NCBI RefSeq assembly: GCF_001922345.1
Contig: NZ_CP018811.1
Location: forward strand, 3,038,001 to 3,102,000
Origin: Paraburkholderia sp. SOS3
Lineage (GTDB): Bacteria > Pseudomonadota > Gammaproteobacteria > Burkholderiales > Burkholderiaceae
Direction: 5' to 3'
Length of the DNA stretch: 64,000 nucleotides
Shown here in pieces: positions 25,204-35,449 of this stretch. The notes below the pieces were generated by a model. The model was not told the origin of the DNA. It was given only the letters and a program-made list of their open reading frames with translations, and ran no database searches. The translations under genes were made by a program, and so were the position numbers. How positions within the stretch are numbered: position 1 is the first letter of the stretch; every line of letters starts with the position of its first letter.

Positions 25204-26313
25204 TCACTCGCCGAGCAGCGCGCGGATCGCGGGCAGCATGGCCTCGACGGCCGCGCGCCCTTCGGCGATAGCCGGCTGCGCTCGATGAAAATCGAAGATG
25301 CCGAGGCCGCCGAGACGCGGCTGGATCAGCACGTCGGCCGGTTCGCCGGCGAGGCGGCTGCGGGTGATGCGCACCTGCATGATGTCGATGCTCTGTGCGA
25401 TCGAACTGAGCATCGACGGTACGCGCGCGCTCGGCGCAGGCGGCACCCGGACGTCGCCCGGATGCACATTGCCTACGTGCACGTCGCCCACGCGATCTTC
25501 GAATCCCGGCGCCGGCTGCAGCCAGCGCGGCCACGGTTTGCCGTTACGGCGCAGTGCAGGCGTTTCGGCGGCACGCGCAACCTGGTCCGCCAGCGACGGC
25601 CCCGTCAGCAGCACATCGGCCTGCGGGTGAAGCGGATTCTCGAGCGGCATGGGCGCGGCTGCGCGCGGCGCCGGGCGTCGGCGCGCCCGCGCATGCGGAC
25701 GTGCGGTGGCCGGCAACGGCAGCGCCAGGCCACCGAGGTCGCGCCCATTCAGGATGTCGTTGTTCAGGTCGACGGCAATCACACAGTCCGCGCGCATCCC
25801 GCGCGCGACCGATACCGGCACCGGATTCGCAAGCCCTCCATCGACGAGCCAGACGCCCTCATGCCAGACCGGCGTGAAAATGCCCGGAATCGCAATCGAC
25901 GCGCGTACTGCGTCGACGACGCTGCCTTCCTGCAGGCACGTCTCGCGGCCCGTATCGAGCTCGGTGGCGACCGCCGCGAACGGCATCTTCAGGTCGCGAA
26001 TTTCGCAGCCGTTGAAGCGCTCGGCAAAGACCTGGATCACCTTCTTGCCGCCGAACAGTCCACCCGAGAAACGCAGATCGAGCAGCCTCACGACCGACTG
26101 CCACGTGAGCCGCGAGACCCAGTCCTCGAGCCAGTCGAGGTCGCCGTGCGCATAGACCGCGCCGACCAGCGCGCCGATCGACGTGCCGCAGACGACGTCG
26201 GGCTTGATGCCCGCCTCGTGCAGCGCGCGGATCGCGCCGATATGCGCCCAGCCGCGCGCGGCGCCGCCGCCGAGCACGAGACCGATCTTCTTGTAACGAC
26301 GTCGATGCGCCAC
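25204..26313 (-). CDS. Patatin-like phospholipase
   Basis: Probable lipid acyl hydrolase of the patatin/RssA type. GTG at 26313 is chosen because GAGAGGG lies just upstream and the product starts close to the fold ([21 protein letters not shown]); a TTG at 26346 is the alternative. In the 369-residue product the oxyanion motif GGGAARG lies at 15-21, the nucleophile elbow GTSIG has Ser45, and DGG in [10 protein letters not shown] supplies the aspartate of the Ser-Asp dyad. After residue 205 an Arg/Ala/Pro-rich linker leads to a C-terminal region with [21 protein letters not shown], typical of the YlbK/RssA group. There is no signal peptide. It is 45 nt downstream of the lipoprotein gene, possibly in one unit. 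Confidence 0.9.
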   Translation of the reverse strand: MAHRRRYKKIGLVLGGGAARGWAHIGAIRALHEAGIKPDVVCGTSIGALVGAVYAHGDLDWLEDWVSRLTWQSVVRLLDLRFSGGLFGGKKVIQVFAERFNGCEIRDLKMPFAAVATELDTGRETCLQEGSVVDAVRASIAIPGIFTPVWHEGVWLVDGGLANPVPVSVARGMRADCVIAVDLNNDILNGRDLGGLALPLPATARPHARARRRPAPRAAAPMPLENPLHPQADVLLTGPSLADQVARAAETPALRRNGKPWPRWLQPAPGFEDRVGDVHVGNVHPGDVRVPPAPSARVPSMLSSIAQSIDIMQVRITRSRLAGEPADVLIQPRLGGLGIFDFHRAQPAIAEGRAAVEAMLPAIRALLGE

Positions 26314-26358
26314 CTGCCTGCCCTCTCCTCGTCGTATTGCCGTCAACGACCTTGCCGC

Positions 26359-26916
26359 TCAATGGCCGCGCATCACATCCGAGCGCGACGTCGTGTAGAC
26401 GACGTGATTCGCATCGAAATGCACATTGAAGAACGCTTCTTCGGTGACGCCGCCTTCGCGCCACTTCCAGCTCCACACCGTTTCGGGCTTCAACGGATAG
26501 ACCGCGATCTGGCCGGGCTTGCCGAGCAGCCGGCGCACTTCGTCTTCGGTCATGCCGGCGCGGATTTTCGCGAAGTTCGCCGCGGTCAGCACCTGCGTGA
26601 CGGCCTGCAAGCGGCCGTCCGGACCGATGTCGACCATGTAGGTGTTGAGGCCTTCGGGACCGCGCGGATATTCGAGGCGCTTCGAGCCGTCGGTGAAGTT
26701 GCGCTCGGTTTCGGGCTTGCCCATCTGGTCGCGAATCTGCGCCTCGGTCGTGACGCCGGGCGTGAGTCCCTTGAGCAGCAGCACGTCGGGCTTGATCGCG
26801 TTGAAGAAATCCTTGAGCTTCTGCACGGCTTGCCCGGTCTGTTGATTGTCGCAGCCGGTCAGTGCAATCGATGCGCCGAGCGTGGCCGCGACCAGCGATG
26901 AATAGCGGAAGGCCAT
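26359..26916 (-). CDS. Lipoprotein with two BamE/SmpA-like repeats
   Basis: Outer-membrane or periplasmic lipoprotein of 185 residues. The signal peptide ends in the lipobox LTGC with Cys22. Two similar segments follow, PGVTTEAQIRDQMGKP (53-68) and AGMTEDEVRRLLGKP (120-134). Each matches the G-M/V-T-x-x-x-V/I-x-x-x-x-G-x-P pattern at the start of BamE/SmpA/OmlA domains, so the protein looks like a tandem pair. BamE itself has one such domain in about 110 residues. A role in envelope assembly is possible but not shown. The patatin gene follows. Confidence 0.85.
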   Translation of the reverse strand: MAFRYSSLVAATLGASIALTGCDNQQTGQAVQKLKDFFNAIKPDVLLLKGLTPGVTTEAQIRDQMGKPETERNFTDGSKRLEYPRGPEGLNTYMVDIGPDGRLQAVTQVLTAANFAKIRAGMTEDEVRRLLGKPGQIAVYPLKPETVWSWKWREGGVTEEAFFNVHFDANHVVYTTSRSDVMRGH

Positions 26917-27144
26917 CTGAAAGCGTGGAAGGTGACGGACGTCACGAAGTCAACGACGTGACAGGATACCGCAGACGGGCGAAGCGGCGCGCAATGCGGC
27001 GAAGTCAGGACGAACCGGAAGTGCCGCGGCGCCTGAGCGAAGCTTCGGCGCACGCGCGCAGCGGCACGCACAGACCGCGTGGCCGATCGGATCGGTGCGT
27101 GGGAGATGGATGCGCGGAAATGTGAACGAAGCTCGAGAGGGCAA

Positions 27145-27182
27145 CACAACGGCCGCGGACGTTTCGTCCCACGGCCGTTGTG
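27145..27182. repeat. Long perfect-arm hairpin
   Basis: CACAACGGCCG (27145-27155) and CGGCCGTTGTG (27172-27182) are perfect 11-bp inverted arms. Inside them GGACG-TTT-CGTCC forms a second stem, so the whole 38 nt can fold into one long hairpin with only a one- or two-base interruption. No U-run follows on either strand. Confidence 0.55.
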
Positions 27183-27230
27183 CATGCTCCGCTTTGTCCG
27201 GCCGCGTTCATGCGGCTCTGTCGCTTTGTG

Positions 27231-27250
27231 CGGCCGCGCGTACGCGGCCG
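27231..27250. repeat. GC-rich palindrome
   Basis: CGGCCGCG (27231-27238) and CGCGGCCG (27243-27250) are perfect 8-bp inverted arms around CGTA. It is part of the second unit of the 32-bp direct repeat. Confidence 0.45.
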
Positions 27251-27728
27251 TCTGGCCCCTCGACTATGCGCCGATTGTTCACAATCTAGCGTCGCAAGGA
27301 CGAACACGCGAGAGCGCGTTTACACCGAATCGGCTGACGAAACTGCAATCACGCGCGCGATGCCGACGATGCGCGCGAATGATGCGTCGGCGTCACGCTC
27401 CGGCTGAGCCGGTCGCCCGCTGCGTCCGGGGGTGCACTGCGTAGCCGACCTACGCGTGACGAGCTCAAGCGACCGGCGTCGAAGTCCGAGGAAGGCCGCG
27501 GCCATGTCGACAGCGCCAGCTTCAGGCTAATGCGCTCGTGCCTGCATTTCTGTGCGAATTCACACGCTTGCGGCTGCGGCGCAGGCTCGCCGCAGCAGAG
27601 CCCCGGCACATCGCGCAGCCCGACCATGCGGCGATTGTGGACTTATCGCGGCCTTCAGCGGAAATGAAAGCGGTTTGGCACAATCCGCTCTGATCTGCGC
27701 CGCTCAGGCGGCCTCCCTCTGGATTGCC

Positions 27729-28727
27729 ATGATTCCCTTTTCCGTACTCGATCTGTCTCCGATCACCGCCGGCTCGACCGCCGGCGACGCCTTGCGCAAC
27801 ACGCTCGACCTCGCGCAACATGCGGAACGCTGGGGCTACAAGCGCTTCTGGCTGGCTGAGCATCACAACATGACGGGCATCGCGAGCGCCGCGACGTCGG
27901 TCGTGATCGGCCATGTCGCCGGCGGCACGCAAACCATCCGCGTGGGCTCGGGCGGCGTCATGCTGCCCAATCACGCGCCGCTCGTCATCGCGGAGCAGTT
28001 CGGCACGCTCGCGTCGCTGTATCCGGGCCGCATCGATCTCGGTCTTGGCCGCGCGCCCGGCACGGACCAGACCACCGCGCGCGCATTGCGCCGCGATCTG
28101 CAGGGCAGCGCGGACTCGTTTCCCGACGACGTCGTCGAACTGCAGCGCTATTTCGCCGAACCCGTCGCGGGCCAGCGCGTGCGCGCGGTGCCGGGCGCGG
28201 GACTGAACGTGCCGCTGTGGCTGCTCGGCTCGAGCCTTTTCAGCGCGCAACTGGCCGCGGCGCTCGGCCTGCCGTTCGCGTTCGCGTCGCACTTCGCGCC
28301 CGATCACATGATGACCGCGCTGCAGCTGTATCGCGCGCAGTTCCGCCCATCGGCTGCGCTCGAGCGGCCGTATGCGATGGTCGGCGTCAATCTGTTCGCC
28401 GCCGATACGAACGACGAGGCGCGGCGGCTCTTCACATCGCTGCAGCAGCAGTTCGTCAATTTGCGGCGCGGCACGCCGGGGCCGTTGCAGCCGCCCGTCG
28501 AGCGCCTCGAAGCGTCGGAGTTCGAACTGGCGAGCGTCGCGCATTCCCTCGCCTATTCGGTGATCGGCGACCGCGACACGGTGCGCGAGCAGCTCGCGTC
28601 GATCGTCGAGCAGACCGCCGCCGACGAATTGATGCTGACCGCGCAGATCTACGATCACGCCGCGCGGCTGCACTCGTTCGAACTGGCCGCGCAGATTCGC
28701 GACGAACTCGACGCGGCGGCGCGATAA
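27729..28727 (+). CDS. LLM-class flavin-dependent oxidoreductase
   Basis: Luciferase-like monooxygenase or oxidoreductase of 332 residues, in the group annotated as MsnO8-type. It starts [14 protein letters not shown] after the ATG and has the family core [29 protein letters not shown] and [11 protein letters not shown], which builds the FMN/F420-type barrel site. The substrate cannot be predicted. ATG at 27729 was chosen because it gives the family N-terminus; the frame is open further upstream. The gene stands alone, divergent from the lipoprotein and convergent with the hydrolase. Confidence 0.9.
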   Translation: MIPFSVLDLSPITAGSTAGDALRNTLDLAQHAERWGYKRFWLAEHHNMTGIASAATSVVIGHVAGGTQTIRVGSGGVMLPNHAPLVIAEQFGTLASLYPGRIDLGLGRAPGTDQTTARALRRDLQGSADSFPDDVVELQRYFAEPVAGQRVRAVPGAGLNVPLWLLGSSLFSAQLAAALGLPFAFASHFAPDHMMTALQLYRAQFRPSAALERPYAMVGVNLFAADTNDEARRLFTSLQQQFVNLRRGTPGPLQPPVERLEASEFELASVAHSLAYSVIGDRDTVREQLASIVEQTAADELMLTAQIYDHAARLHSFELAAQIRDELDAAAR

Positions 28728-28953
28728 CGGCACATCGGCACCCGCACCCGCCTGCAGACGGGTGCAGGTACGACGGTCGAGCCGATCGGCCTCGCCGCGG
28801 CGGCGCACCGGGCATCGCTCGCACACGCCTGAACGCGGATCGTACGGCGGCGCCTCACGCATGCGGCGCCACGATCTACGCGTCCCGATGCGTAACCTTG
28901 AAATTCACGTTTTACCGTTACATGGGCCGGATGCGTCGGGCCGCGCAACTGCG

Positions 28954-30165
28954 TTACTTCGCGCCCTGCACCGCGGCCATGCCGTCGAGCAGCGCCTTGT
29001 GAAACGCCTGAGGATCCTGCAGCTGCGGTGCATGACCGAGCGTCGGGAATTCGACAAGCGTCGCATGGGGAATCGCGCGGGCCGCAGCCTTGCCGAGCTC
29101 CGGATAATGGCCAAGCTTCGCGCGCACGTCGGGCGGTGCGGCGTCCTTGCCGATCGCGGTGTTGTCCTTGTCGCCGATCATCAGCAGCGTCGGCACCTTG
29201 ATCAGCCCGAATTCGTAATAGACGGGCTGCGTATAGATCATGTCGTAGAGCAGCGCGGAATTCCAGGCAACGAGTTGCTTGCCCGGTCCGCGATACATGC
29301 CCGCGAGCATCTGCACCCACGGTTCGTAGGCATCGCTCCATTGGCCCGCGTAGTACGTGGCCTGTTCGTAGCGGCGGATCTTGTCCGCGCTGGTCTTGAG
29401 CTCGCGCGCGTACCACTGGTCGACCGATAGCGAAGGCACGCCCTTCGCCTTCCAGTCTTCGAGGCCGATCGGGTCGACCAGCACGAGTTGCTGCGTCGCG
29501 TCCGGGTACATCAGTGCATAGCGGATCGCGAGCATGCCGCCGGTCGAATGGCCGATCATCGTCGCGCGCGTCACGCCGATCGATTCGAGCAGATCGTGCG
29601 TATTGCGCGCGAGCTGCTGGAACGTGAACTGGTAACGCTCGGGCTTGCTCGACTTGCAAAAGCCGATCTGATCCGGGGCGATGACGCGGTAGCCGGCATC
29701 GGTCAACCGGCGGATCGTCTCGACCCATGTCGCACCGCAAAAATTCTTGCCGTGCAGCAGCACCGCGGTGCGGCCGTTCGCATGGGCCGGGTCGGCGGGC
29801 GCGACATCCATATATGCCATATGCAGCGGTTCGCCTTGCGACATGAAGGTGAACTGGCGCACCGGATACGGGTAGTCGAAGCCTTCGAGTTCGGGGCCGT
29901 AGGCCGGCCCGGCGTCGCCGGCCGCGCTCCCGCCGCTCCCGCCGCTCCTGGAAACGCCGGAAGCCGCGCCGGCGGCGGACACGGCCACCGGCGCCGTACC
30001 GGTGCCCTCGGCCGCCTGAACGGCCGGCGCCAGCGCGATCGTCAGCGCACAGACGCCACCCGTCAACGCAGACGAAACTCGGGAAACCGAAAGGGAAACT
30101 GAGCGGGAAGCTGCGGGCAAAAGCGAAGACAACGACGCGAGCGTGAAAGGATGGCGCGGTTTCAT
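28954..30165 (-). CDS. Secreted alpha/beta hydrolase
   Basis: Exported alpha/beta hydrolase of about 403 residues. A long signal region ends at AVQA (about residue 51), followed by a Gly/Ser/Ala-rich linker to about residue 88. The hydrolase core has an oxyanion region VLLHGKNFCGA, the nucleophile Ser207 in GHSTGG, an acid in MIGDKDNTA and a late histidine in TLGHAPQ. The substrate is unknown. The start is uncertain: ATG at 30165 gives the shortest sensible signal peptide, and ATG at 30198 is also possible; neither has a strong ribosome-binding site. It is divergent from glgC. Confidence 0.85.
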   Translation of the reverse strand: MKPRHPFTLASLSSLLPAASRSVSLSVSRVSSALTGGVCALTIALAPAVQAAEGTGTAPVAVSAAGAASGVSRSGGSGGSAAGDAGPAYGPELEGFDYPYPVRQFTFMSQGEPLHMAYMDVAPADPAHANGRTAVLLHGKNFCGATWVETIRRLTDAGYRVIAPDQIGFCKSSKPERYQFTFQQLARNTHDLLESIGVTRATMIGHSTGGMLAIRYALMYPDATQQLVLVDPIGLEDWKAKGVPSLSVDQWYARELKTSADKIRRYEQATYYAGQWSDAYEPWVQMLAGMYRGPGKQLVAWNSALLYDMIYTQPVYYEFGLIKVPTLLMIGDKDNTAIGKDAAPPDVRAKLGHYPELGKAAARAIPHATLVEFPTLGHAPQLQDPQAFHKALLDGMAAVQGAK

Positions 30166-30564
30166 GGGTTTGTTGTTGATTGAGAGGCGCAGGGCCATGC
30201 CGCTTGCCGTGCAAGCTATCGACCACTGATCGCGGTGCACGGCAGCAGCAGTAACCCGAACTTGAACCGACGTGGATCGGAGCGGATGATTCTACCTGGC
30301 GCCGCTCGAACGTGCTGGCGCAGGCACAGCCGGCACCCGTGCCTCGCAAGGGCGGGGAGGCACGAGGTTTGCAATATGCAGGTCTTGCTGCGCATTGCGC
30401 ACGGGGTCCGCAAGGTCCAGACTGTCGAAGGTCGCATTCACAACAATAAACAGGAACAATACGGTTCGCAGCACGCCAGCTTGTCCGTCCGGGGGCTTCA
30501 TCGAAAGCAACAGTGACCCGCGTAAGCGCCAAAGCGCCAGCGCAGGTCGACAAAGGAGACGCAG
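30166..30564. promoter_or_regulatory. Divergent region between hydrolase and glgC
   Basis: This 399-bp gap contains no convincing gene and should hold the promoters of the hydrolase and of glgCA. The only clear element is the glgC ribosome-binding site, AGGAG at about 30554-30558, 6 nt before the ATG. Confidence 0.4.
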
Positions 30565-31833
30565 ATGGATACTCCGGCAAGCCTGAACGATCTGCAACAC
30601 ACCACGCTCGCCATCGTGCTTGCGGGCGGCCGCGGCACCCGGCTCGGGCCGCTCACCAACAAGCGCGTCAAACCGGCCGTTCACTTCGGCGGCAAATACC
30701 GCATCATCGATTTCGCGTTGTCGAACTGCCTGAACTCGGGCATCCGCCGCATCGCCGTGGTCACGCAATACAAGGCGCACTCGCTGCTGCGGCACGTGCA
30801 GCGCGGCTGGGGTTTCCTGCGCGGCGAGTTCAACGAGTTCATCGATCTGTGGCCCGCGCAGCAGCGCGTCGAAGGCGCGCACTGGTATCGCGGCACGGCC
30901 GACGCGGTGTTCCAGAATCTCGACATCATCCGCTCGATCGGGCCAAAGTACATCATCGTGCTGGCGGGCGACCACATCTACAAGATGGACTACACGCGCA
31001 TGGTGATGGACCATGTGGAAAGCGGCGCGGACTGCACGGTCGGCTGCATCGAGGTGCCGCGCATGGAAGCGGTCGCCTTCGGCGTGATGGCCGTCGACGA
31101 GCAGCGCCGCGTGACGGGCTTCGTCGAAAAGCCGGCCGATCCGCCCGCGATGCCGGGGCGCCCCGATATCGCGCTGGCCAGCATGGGCATCTATGTGTTC
31201 AACGCGCAGTATCTGTACGAACAGCTCGAGGACAACATCACGAGCGGCGCGACGGACCACGACTTCGGCAAGGACATCATTCCGCGCGTCGTGACCTCGG
31301 GCAAGGCGATCGCGCATCCGTTCAGCATGTCGTGCGTCTCGTCGGACCCGACCGTGGAGTCGTACTGGCGCGACGTCGGTACGATCGACGCATACTGGGC
31401 CGCGAATCTCGACCTCGCGTCGACGATTCCGACGCTCGACCTGTACGACCGCAACTGGCCGATCTGGACGCATCTCGAGCAGTTGCCGCCCGCCAAATTC
31501 GTGCGCGACCTGAATGGCTTGCAGGGCTCGGCGACGAACCTCGTTGTCTGCGCGGGCTGCGTGATCTCGGGCTCGCAGATTTCCCGCTCGGTGCTGTCGA
31601 CCAACGTCGTCGTGAACTCATTCTGTAACATCAATGAGGCAGTCTTGCTGCCGCAGGTCACGATCGGCGCGAGCTGCCGGCTGCGCAAGGTCGTGATCGA
31701 CCGCGGCTGCCAGATTCCGGACGGCACGGTGATCGGCGAAGACCCGGCGCGCGATGCCGAACGGTTCTATCGCACCGAAAGCGGCGTCGTGCTCGTGACG
31801 CCGGAAGCGTTGCGACGGGACGCGGCGCGCTGA
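30565..31833 (+). CDS. glgC: Glucose-1-phosphate adenylyltransferase
   Basis: Makes ADP-glucose and pyrophosphate from glucose-1-phosphate and ATP, the committed step of glycogen synthesis. The 422 residues carry the nucleotide motif [11 protein letters not shown] (residues 17-27), [15 protein letters not shown], the metal-site region [16 protein letters not shown] and a C-terminal left-handed beta-helix with hexapeptide character that forms the allosteric part. Strong AGGAG precedes the start. glgA follows after 123 nt on the same strand, so the two probably form a unit. Confidence 0.96.
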   Translation: MDTPASLNDLQHTTLAIVLAGGRGTRLGPLTNKRVKPAVHFGGKYRIIDFALSNCLNSGIRRIAVVTQYKAHSLLRHVQRGWGFLRGEFNEFIDLWPAQQRVEGAHWYRGTADAVFQNLDIIRSIGPKYIIVLAGDHIYKMDYTRMVMDHVESGADCTVGCIEVPRMEAVAFGVMAVDEQRRVTGFVEKPADPPAMPGRPDIALASMGIYVFNAQYLYEQLEDNITSGATDHDFGKDIIPRVVTSGKAIAHPFSMSCVSSDPTVESYWRDVGTIDAYWAANLDLASTIPTLDLYDRNWPIWTHLEQLPPAKFVRDLNGLQGSATNLVVCAGCVISGSQISRSVLSTNVVVNSFCNINEAVLLPQVTIGASCRLRKVVIDRGCQIPDGTVIGEDPARDAERFYRTESGVVLVTPEALRRDAAR

Positions 31834-31956
31834 GGCCGCAGCGCACGCAGGCCGGCACGCCTGCGCGCAGCACGGCATATGTGATTTCCACAAGGCCGCC
31901 GCGCGCCGCCGCGGCGGCACAAACATCGATGCCCCCCGATTGCGAGGACGACGCCT

Positions 31957-33417
31957 ATGACGATTCGTGCGCTGCACGTGGCAAGCGAGCTGTATCCCCT
32001 TCTGAAGACAGGCGGCCTCGCCGACGTGACCGGCGCGCTGCCGCCCGCGTTGATCGAGCTCGGCGCCGACGTGCGCGTGCTGCTGCCGGGCTTCCCGTCC
32101 GTGCTCGCGGGACTGGCGGACCTGAAGCCCGTCGCGCGCCTCGAACGCACTTTCGGCGCGCCCGAGGCGACGCTCGAACAGGGCACGCTCGCGGCGAACG
32201 GCGTGATCGTCTATGTGCTGCGCGCCGACGCGTTCTACGAGCGGCCCGGCAATCCGTATCTCGATGCGCAGCATGTGCCGTATGGCGATAACGCGCAGCG
32301 TTTCGCGCTGCTCGGCTGGTGCGCGGCACAATTGGCCCAGCATCTCGATCCGGCCTGGGCGCCGCAGATCGTGCACGCGCACGACTGGCACGCGGGCCTC
32401 GCGCCCGCCTATCTGAGGGCCGCCGAGCGCGAGCGCGGCCGGCCGCTCGCGAAAAGCGTGTTCACGGTGCACAACCTCGCTTACCAGGGCGTCTTTCCGG
32501 CGCAGCAGTTCGGCATGCTCGGACTGCCGTCCGACTTCTTCGGCATCGACGGCATCGAGTTCTACGGCCAGATGTCGTTCCTGAAAGCGGGCCTCTACTT
32601 TTCGGACCGCCTGACTACGGTCAGCCCAACCTATGCGCGCGAAATCCAGACCCTCGCCCAGGGCGGCGGTCTGCACGGCCTGCTGCGCCAACGCATGCAC
32701 GACCTGTCGGGCATTCTGAACGGCGTCGACTACACGGTCTGGAGACCGTCGACCGACACGCTGCTGCCCGCGCGCTATACCGATACGCGTCTTGCCGGCA
32801 AGCGCGCCTGCAAGACGTCGCTGCAGGCCCGCTTCGGGCTGCCGCAGAAAAGCGACGTGCTGCTGTTCGGCGTGGTAAGCCGGCTCACCGAGCAGAAAGG
32901 CCTCGACCTGCTGCTCGCCGCGCTGCCCGAAATCATCCGCCGCGGCGGTCAACTGGTCGTGTTCGGCACCGGCGACCCTGCGCTCGAAACGGGCCTGCAG
33001 CGCGTCGCGCAGACGCATCCGGAATCGGTCGCGGTCGAACTGGGCTTCGACGAAACGCTCGCGCACGCGATCATCGCCGGCAGCGACGTCGTCGCGGTGC
33101 CGTCGCGTTTCGAGCCGTGCGGGCTCACGCAACTCTACGCGCTGGCTTACGGCACGCTGCCGCTCGTGCATCGGGTGGGGGGCCTCGCCGACACGGTCGT
33201 CGACGCATCGCTCGAAAATCTCGCCGACGAAGCCGCGACCGGCTTCGTGTTCGACCGCTTCGAGCCCGAGGCGCTCGCTGCCGCGATCCGCCGGGCCTTT
33301 GCGCTGTACGCGCGGCGCAGCGAATGGAAGGCCACGCAGCAGCGTGCGATGCGCGAGGATTTCGGCTGGAGCACGTCGGCCGGACGGTACCTGGCGTTGT
33401 ATCGCGAGCTCGTCTGA
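31957..33417 (+). CDS. glgA: Glycogen synthase (ADP-glucose)
   Basis: GT5 glucosyltransferase that extends alpha-1,4-glucan from ADP-glucose. In its 486 residues the N-terminal ADP-glucose loop KTGGLADV lies at about residues 15-22, VHAHDWHAGLAPAY marks the first Rossmann domain, and the C-terminal domain has FGVVSRLTEQKG and the catalytic region PSRFEPCGLTQLYALAYG. Length and motifs are typical of GlgA. It follows glgC. No branching enzyme, phosphorylase or debranching enzyme gene is in the window, so those must be elsewhere. Confidence 0.96.
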   Translation: MTIRALHVASELYPLLKTGGLADVTGALPPALIELGADVRVLLPGFPSVLAGLADLKPVARLERTFGAPEATLEQGTLAANGVIVYVLRADAFYERPGNPYLDAQHVPYGDNAQRFALLGWCAAQLAQHLDPAWAPQIVHAHDWHAGLAPAYLRAAERERGRPLAKSVFTVHNLAYQGVFPAQQFGMLGLPSDFFGIDGIEFYGQMSFLKAGLYFSDRLTTVSPTYAREIQTLAQGGGLHGLLRQRMHDLSGILNGVDYTVWRPSTDTLLPARYTDTRLAGKRACKTSLQARFGLPQKSDVLLFGVVSRLTEQKGLDLLLAALPEIIRRGGQLVVFGTGDPALETGLQRVAQTHPESVAVELGFDETLAHAIIAGSDVVAVPSRFEPCGLTQLYALAYGTLPLVHRVGGLADTVVDASLENLADEAATGFVFDRFEPEALAAAIRRAFALYARRSEWKATQQRAMREDFGWSTSAGRYLALYRELV

Positions 33418-33508
33418 CTCGCCCGCAGGGCGCGCTTGACGGTTCGGCGCAACAGCGCGCATCGCCCGATCGTTGCACGGCACAAAAAGTCATGTATTGT
33501 TCATTGAC

Positions 33509-33550
33509 GCACATTGGGCGCGAGGGATCCGCGCGCAACACCCAATGTGC
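33509..33550. repeat. Inverted repeat between glgA and pdxY
   Basis: GCACATTGGG (33509-33518) and CCCAATGTGC (33541-33550) are perfect 10-bp arms around a GC-rich spacer that also contains inverted GCGCG/CGCGC pairs. It lies 90 nt before pdxY. It may end the glgCA transcript or act as a regulatory site for pdxY. A TATAAA box at 33605-33610, 30 nt before the pdxY start, could be its -10 element. Confidence 0.45.
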
Positions 33551-33639
33551 ATGGGCATCGGGCCGCAAGCCCGATCGATCGAGGCAACCCGGCGAGCCGC
33601 TCGCTATAAAAATTACGCGCGTCCTGCGCACCGCCAGTC

Positions 33640-34503
33640 ATGAAAAGCGTTCTGAGCATCCAGTCGCACGTCGTCTTCGGGCACGCGGGCAACAGCGCCG
33701 CGGAATTCCCGATGCGGCGTCTGGGCGTCAACGTGTGGCCGCTCAATACCGTCCAGTTTTCGAATCACACGCAATACGGCCATTGGGCCGGCAGCGCAAT
33801 CGACGCGAAGCAGATGCAGGAGCTCGTCGAAGGGATCGGCGCAATCGGCATGCTGCCGCGCTGCGACGCCGTGCTGTCCGGCTATCTCGGCACACCCGAG
33901 CAGGCGCAGGCGGTGATCGAGATCGTCCGCGCCGTGAAGGCGGCGAACCCGCACGCGCGCTACTTCTGCGACCCGGTGATGGGCACCGCCACGGGTTGCC
34001 GCGTCGAACCGGGCATTCAGGAGTTTCTCGTCAACTCGATGCCGGAGGTGTCGGACGCGATCATGCCGAACCACAGCGAGCTGCAACGGCTCGTCGGCCG
34101 CATGATCGAGACGACCGAGGAAGCGGTCGTCGCGTGCCGCGAACTGATGCAGCGCGGGCCGAAGCTCGTGCTCGTCAAACATCTGCTCGATCGCAATAGC
34201 CCGGCCGACCGTTTCAATATGCTCGTCGTGACCGAGCGCGAGAACTGGGTCGGGCAGCGCCCGCTCTATCCGTTTGCGCGCCAGCCGGTCGGCGTCGGCG
34301 ATCTCACGAGTGCGGTGTTCGTCGCGCGCACGCTGCTGGGCGACCCGCTGCGCGTCGCGTTCGAGCATACGCTCGCGGCCGTCAACGGCGTGATGCGCGC
34401 GACGTGGGACGCCGGCCGCTACGAACTCGAGCTCGTCGCGGCGCAGAACGACATCGCGCATCCGCGCGAGTGGTTCGATGCGTGGGTCGTCGAATCGGCG
34501 TGA
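33640..34503 (+). CDS. pdxY: Pyridoxal kinase PdxY
   Basis: Phosphorylates pyridoxal with ATP to give pyridoxal 5'-phosphate in the salvage pathway. The 287-residue ribokinase-fold protein matches E. coli PdxY in length and start ([21 protein letters not shown]). CDPVMGTA and the late anion-hole region [12 protein letters not shown], with the catalytic aspartate in GVGD, are visible. It appears to be transcribed from its own promoter. PLP supply is relevant to the two class III aminotransferases in the window, but nothing links them directly. Confidence 0.95.
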   Translation: MKSVLSIQSHVVFGHAGNSAAEFPMRRLGVNVWPLNTVQFSNHTQYGHWAGSAIDAKQMQELVEGIGAIGMLPRCDAVLSGYLGTPEQAQAVIEIVRAVKAANPHARYFCDPVMGTATGCRVEPGIQEFLVNSMPEVSDAIMPNHSELQRLVGRMIETTEEAVVACRELMQRGPKLVLVKHLLDRNSPADRFNMLVVTERENWVGQRPLYPFARQPVGVGDLTSAVFVARTLLGDPLRVAFEHTLAAVNGVMRATWDAGRYELELVAAQNDIAHPREWFDAWVVESA

Positions 34504-34573
34504 CGATGCGCGACGCGGCGCAAGCCGGCGTCGGCTTGCGCGAGGCTTTGCGAGCGCCGCTGCGGCTGCCTCG

Positions 34574-35449
34574 CTACTCGTCGCCGAGGAAATGCAGAAC
34601 CGCGAAGTTGAACGCCGCGGGGTCCTGCAGGAACGCGAAGTGGCTCGTATCGGGCAAGATCGCGAGACCTGCGCCCGGTATCGTCGCGGCCATATATTCG
34701 GTGTGCGCGCGCTTGATTGCTTCGTCGTGATCGCCATCGAGCACGAGCACCGGCGATCTGATCGACTTCAGCTGATCGTCGGTCCAGTTCGGCTGCGATG
34801 CCCACATATGGCTGATCTGTTCGACGAACGCGTCGTACTCCTTCGGTGTGGGCGACAGCCGCCCGTATTCGTCGCCGGCGCGTTTGATAAAGGCGGCAAA
34901 GGTCGGATTCTTTTCGACGCCTTCGATCACGCCGTCGGTTTTCGTGTTCGCGGCGAACGCGACCACCTTGCCGACGCGATCCGGATGCCGGATCGCCAGG
35001 TCGAGCCCGATGATCGCGCCGTCGCTCCAGCCGACCACATCGGCCTTTTGCAGATGCAGCTTGTCCATCAGCGCCACGACGTCGTCGGCCATCAGGTCGT
35101 AGCCGAACGCACGCGTATCGCGCGAGCTGCGTCCATGACCGCGGCTATCGACGACCACCACCTTGTGGCGCTGCATCAGCGCCCGAATCTGGTTGCCGAG
35201 GTAGTCCGAATTCGCCAGCCCGCCGTGCAGCAGAATGACCGGTGAGCCGCGCCCGATCGTCGCGTAGTAGAGATGGATGCCGTTGACATCCGCCCTGCCC
35301 GTTAGCTCGCCCGCGACCGGCGCGGGCGTCGGCGGCAAGGTCTGCCAGCGCGGTGGCGACTGGACCTGCGCCTCGGCGTGATGTAGTGCTAATGCCGCGC
35401 ACGCGAACAGAAAGCAGCGCAACAGACGTGATTGGGGTTTTGCGGACAT
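34574..35449 (-). CDS. Secreted alpha/beta hydrolase
   Basis: Exported serine hydrolase of 291 residues. The signal peptide runs to about residue 27 (ALHHAEA). The core shows VILLHGGLANSDYL, the nucleophile Ser142 in GWSDGAIIG, the acid in LDGDHDEA (about residue 240) and His270 in DTSHFAF, giving a complete triad. ATG at 35449 has GAGGAG upstream. It is convergent with pdxY. Many such proteins are annotated as lipases or esterases; the substrate here is unknown. It is not a close copy of the hydrolase encoded at 28954-30165. Confidence 0.9.
   Translation of the reverse strand: MSAKPQSRLLRCFLFACAALALHHAEAQVQSPPRWQTLPPTPAPVAGELTGRADVNGIHLYYATIGRGSPVILLHGGLANSDYLGNQIRALMQRHKVVVVDSRGHGRSSRDTRAFGYDLMADDVVALMDKLHLQKADVVGWSDGAIIGLDLAIRHPDRVGKVVAFAANTKTDGVIEGVEKNPTFAAFIKRAGDEYGRLSPTPKEYDAFVEQISHMWASQPNWTDDQLKSIRSPVLVLDGDHDEAIKRAHTEYMAATIPGAGLAILPDTSHFAFLQDPAAFNFAVLHFLGDE

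Larger units (their letters stand above)
26917..27728. other. Gene-free region rich in inverted and direct repeats
   Basis: This 812-bp stretch separates the divergent lipoprotein and luciferase-like genes. The reading frames that cross it are Arg/Ala/Ser-rich with no recognisable protein. It carries a large hairpin at 27145-27182, a 32-bp-period imperfect direct repeat (starts 27190 and 27222, both opening CGCTTTGT) and an 8-bp-arm palindrome at 27231-27250. The promoters of both neighbours must also lie here. A structured RNA is possible but unproven. Confidence 0.5.

Noticed and set aside
31618..33483. A 621-codon - strand frame opposite glgC end and glgA
   Set aside because: Antisense shadow of glgA, Arg/Glu-rich without domain.
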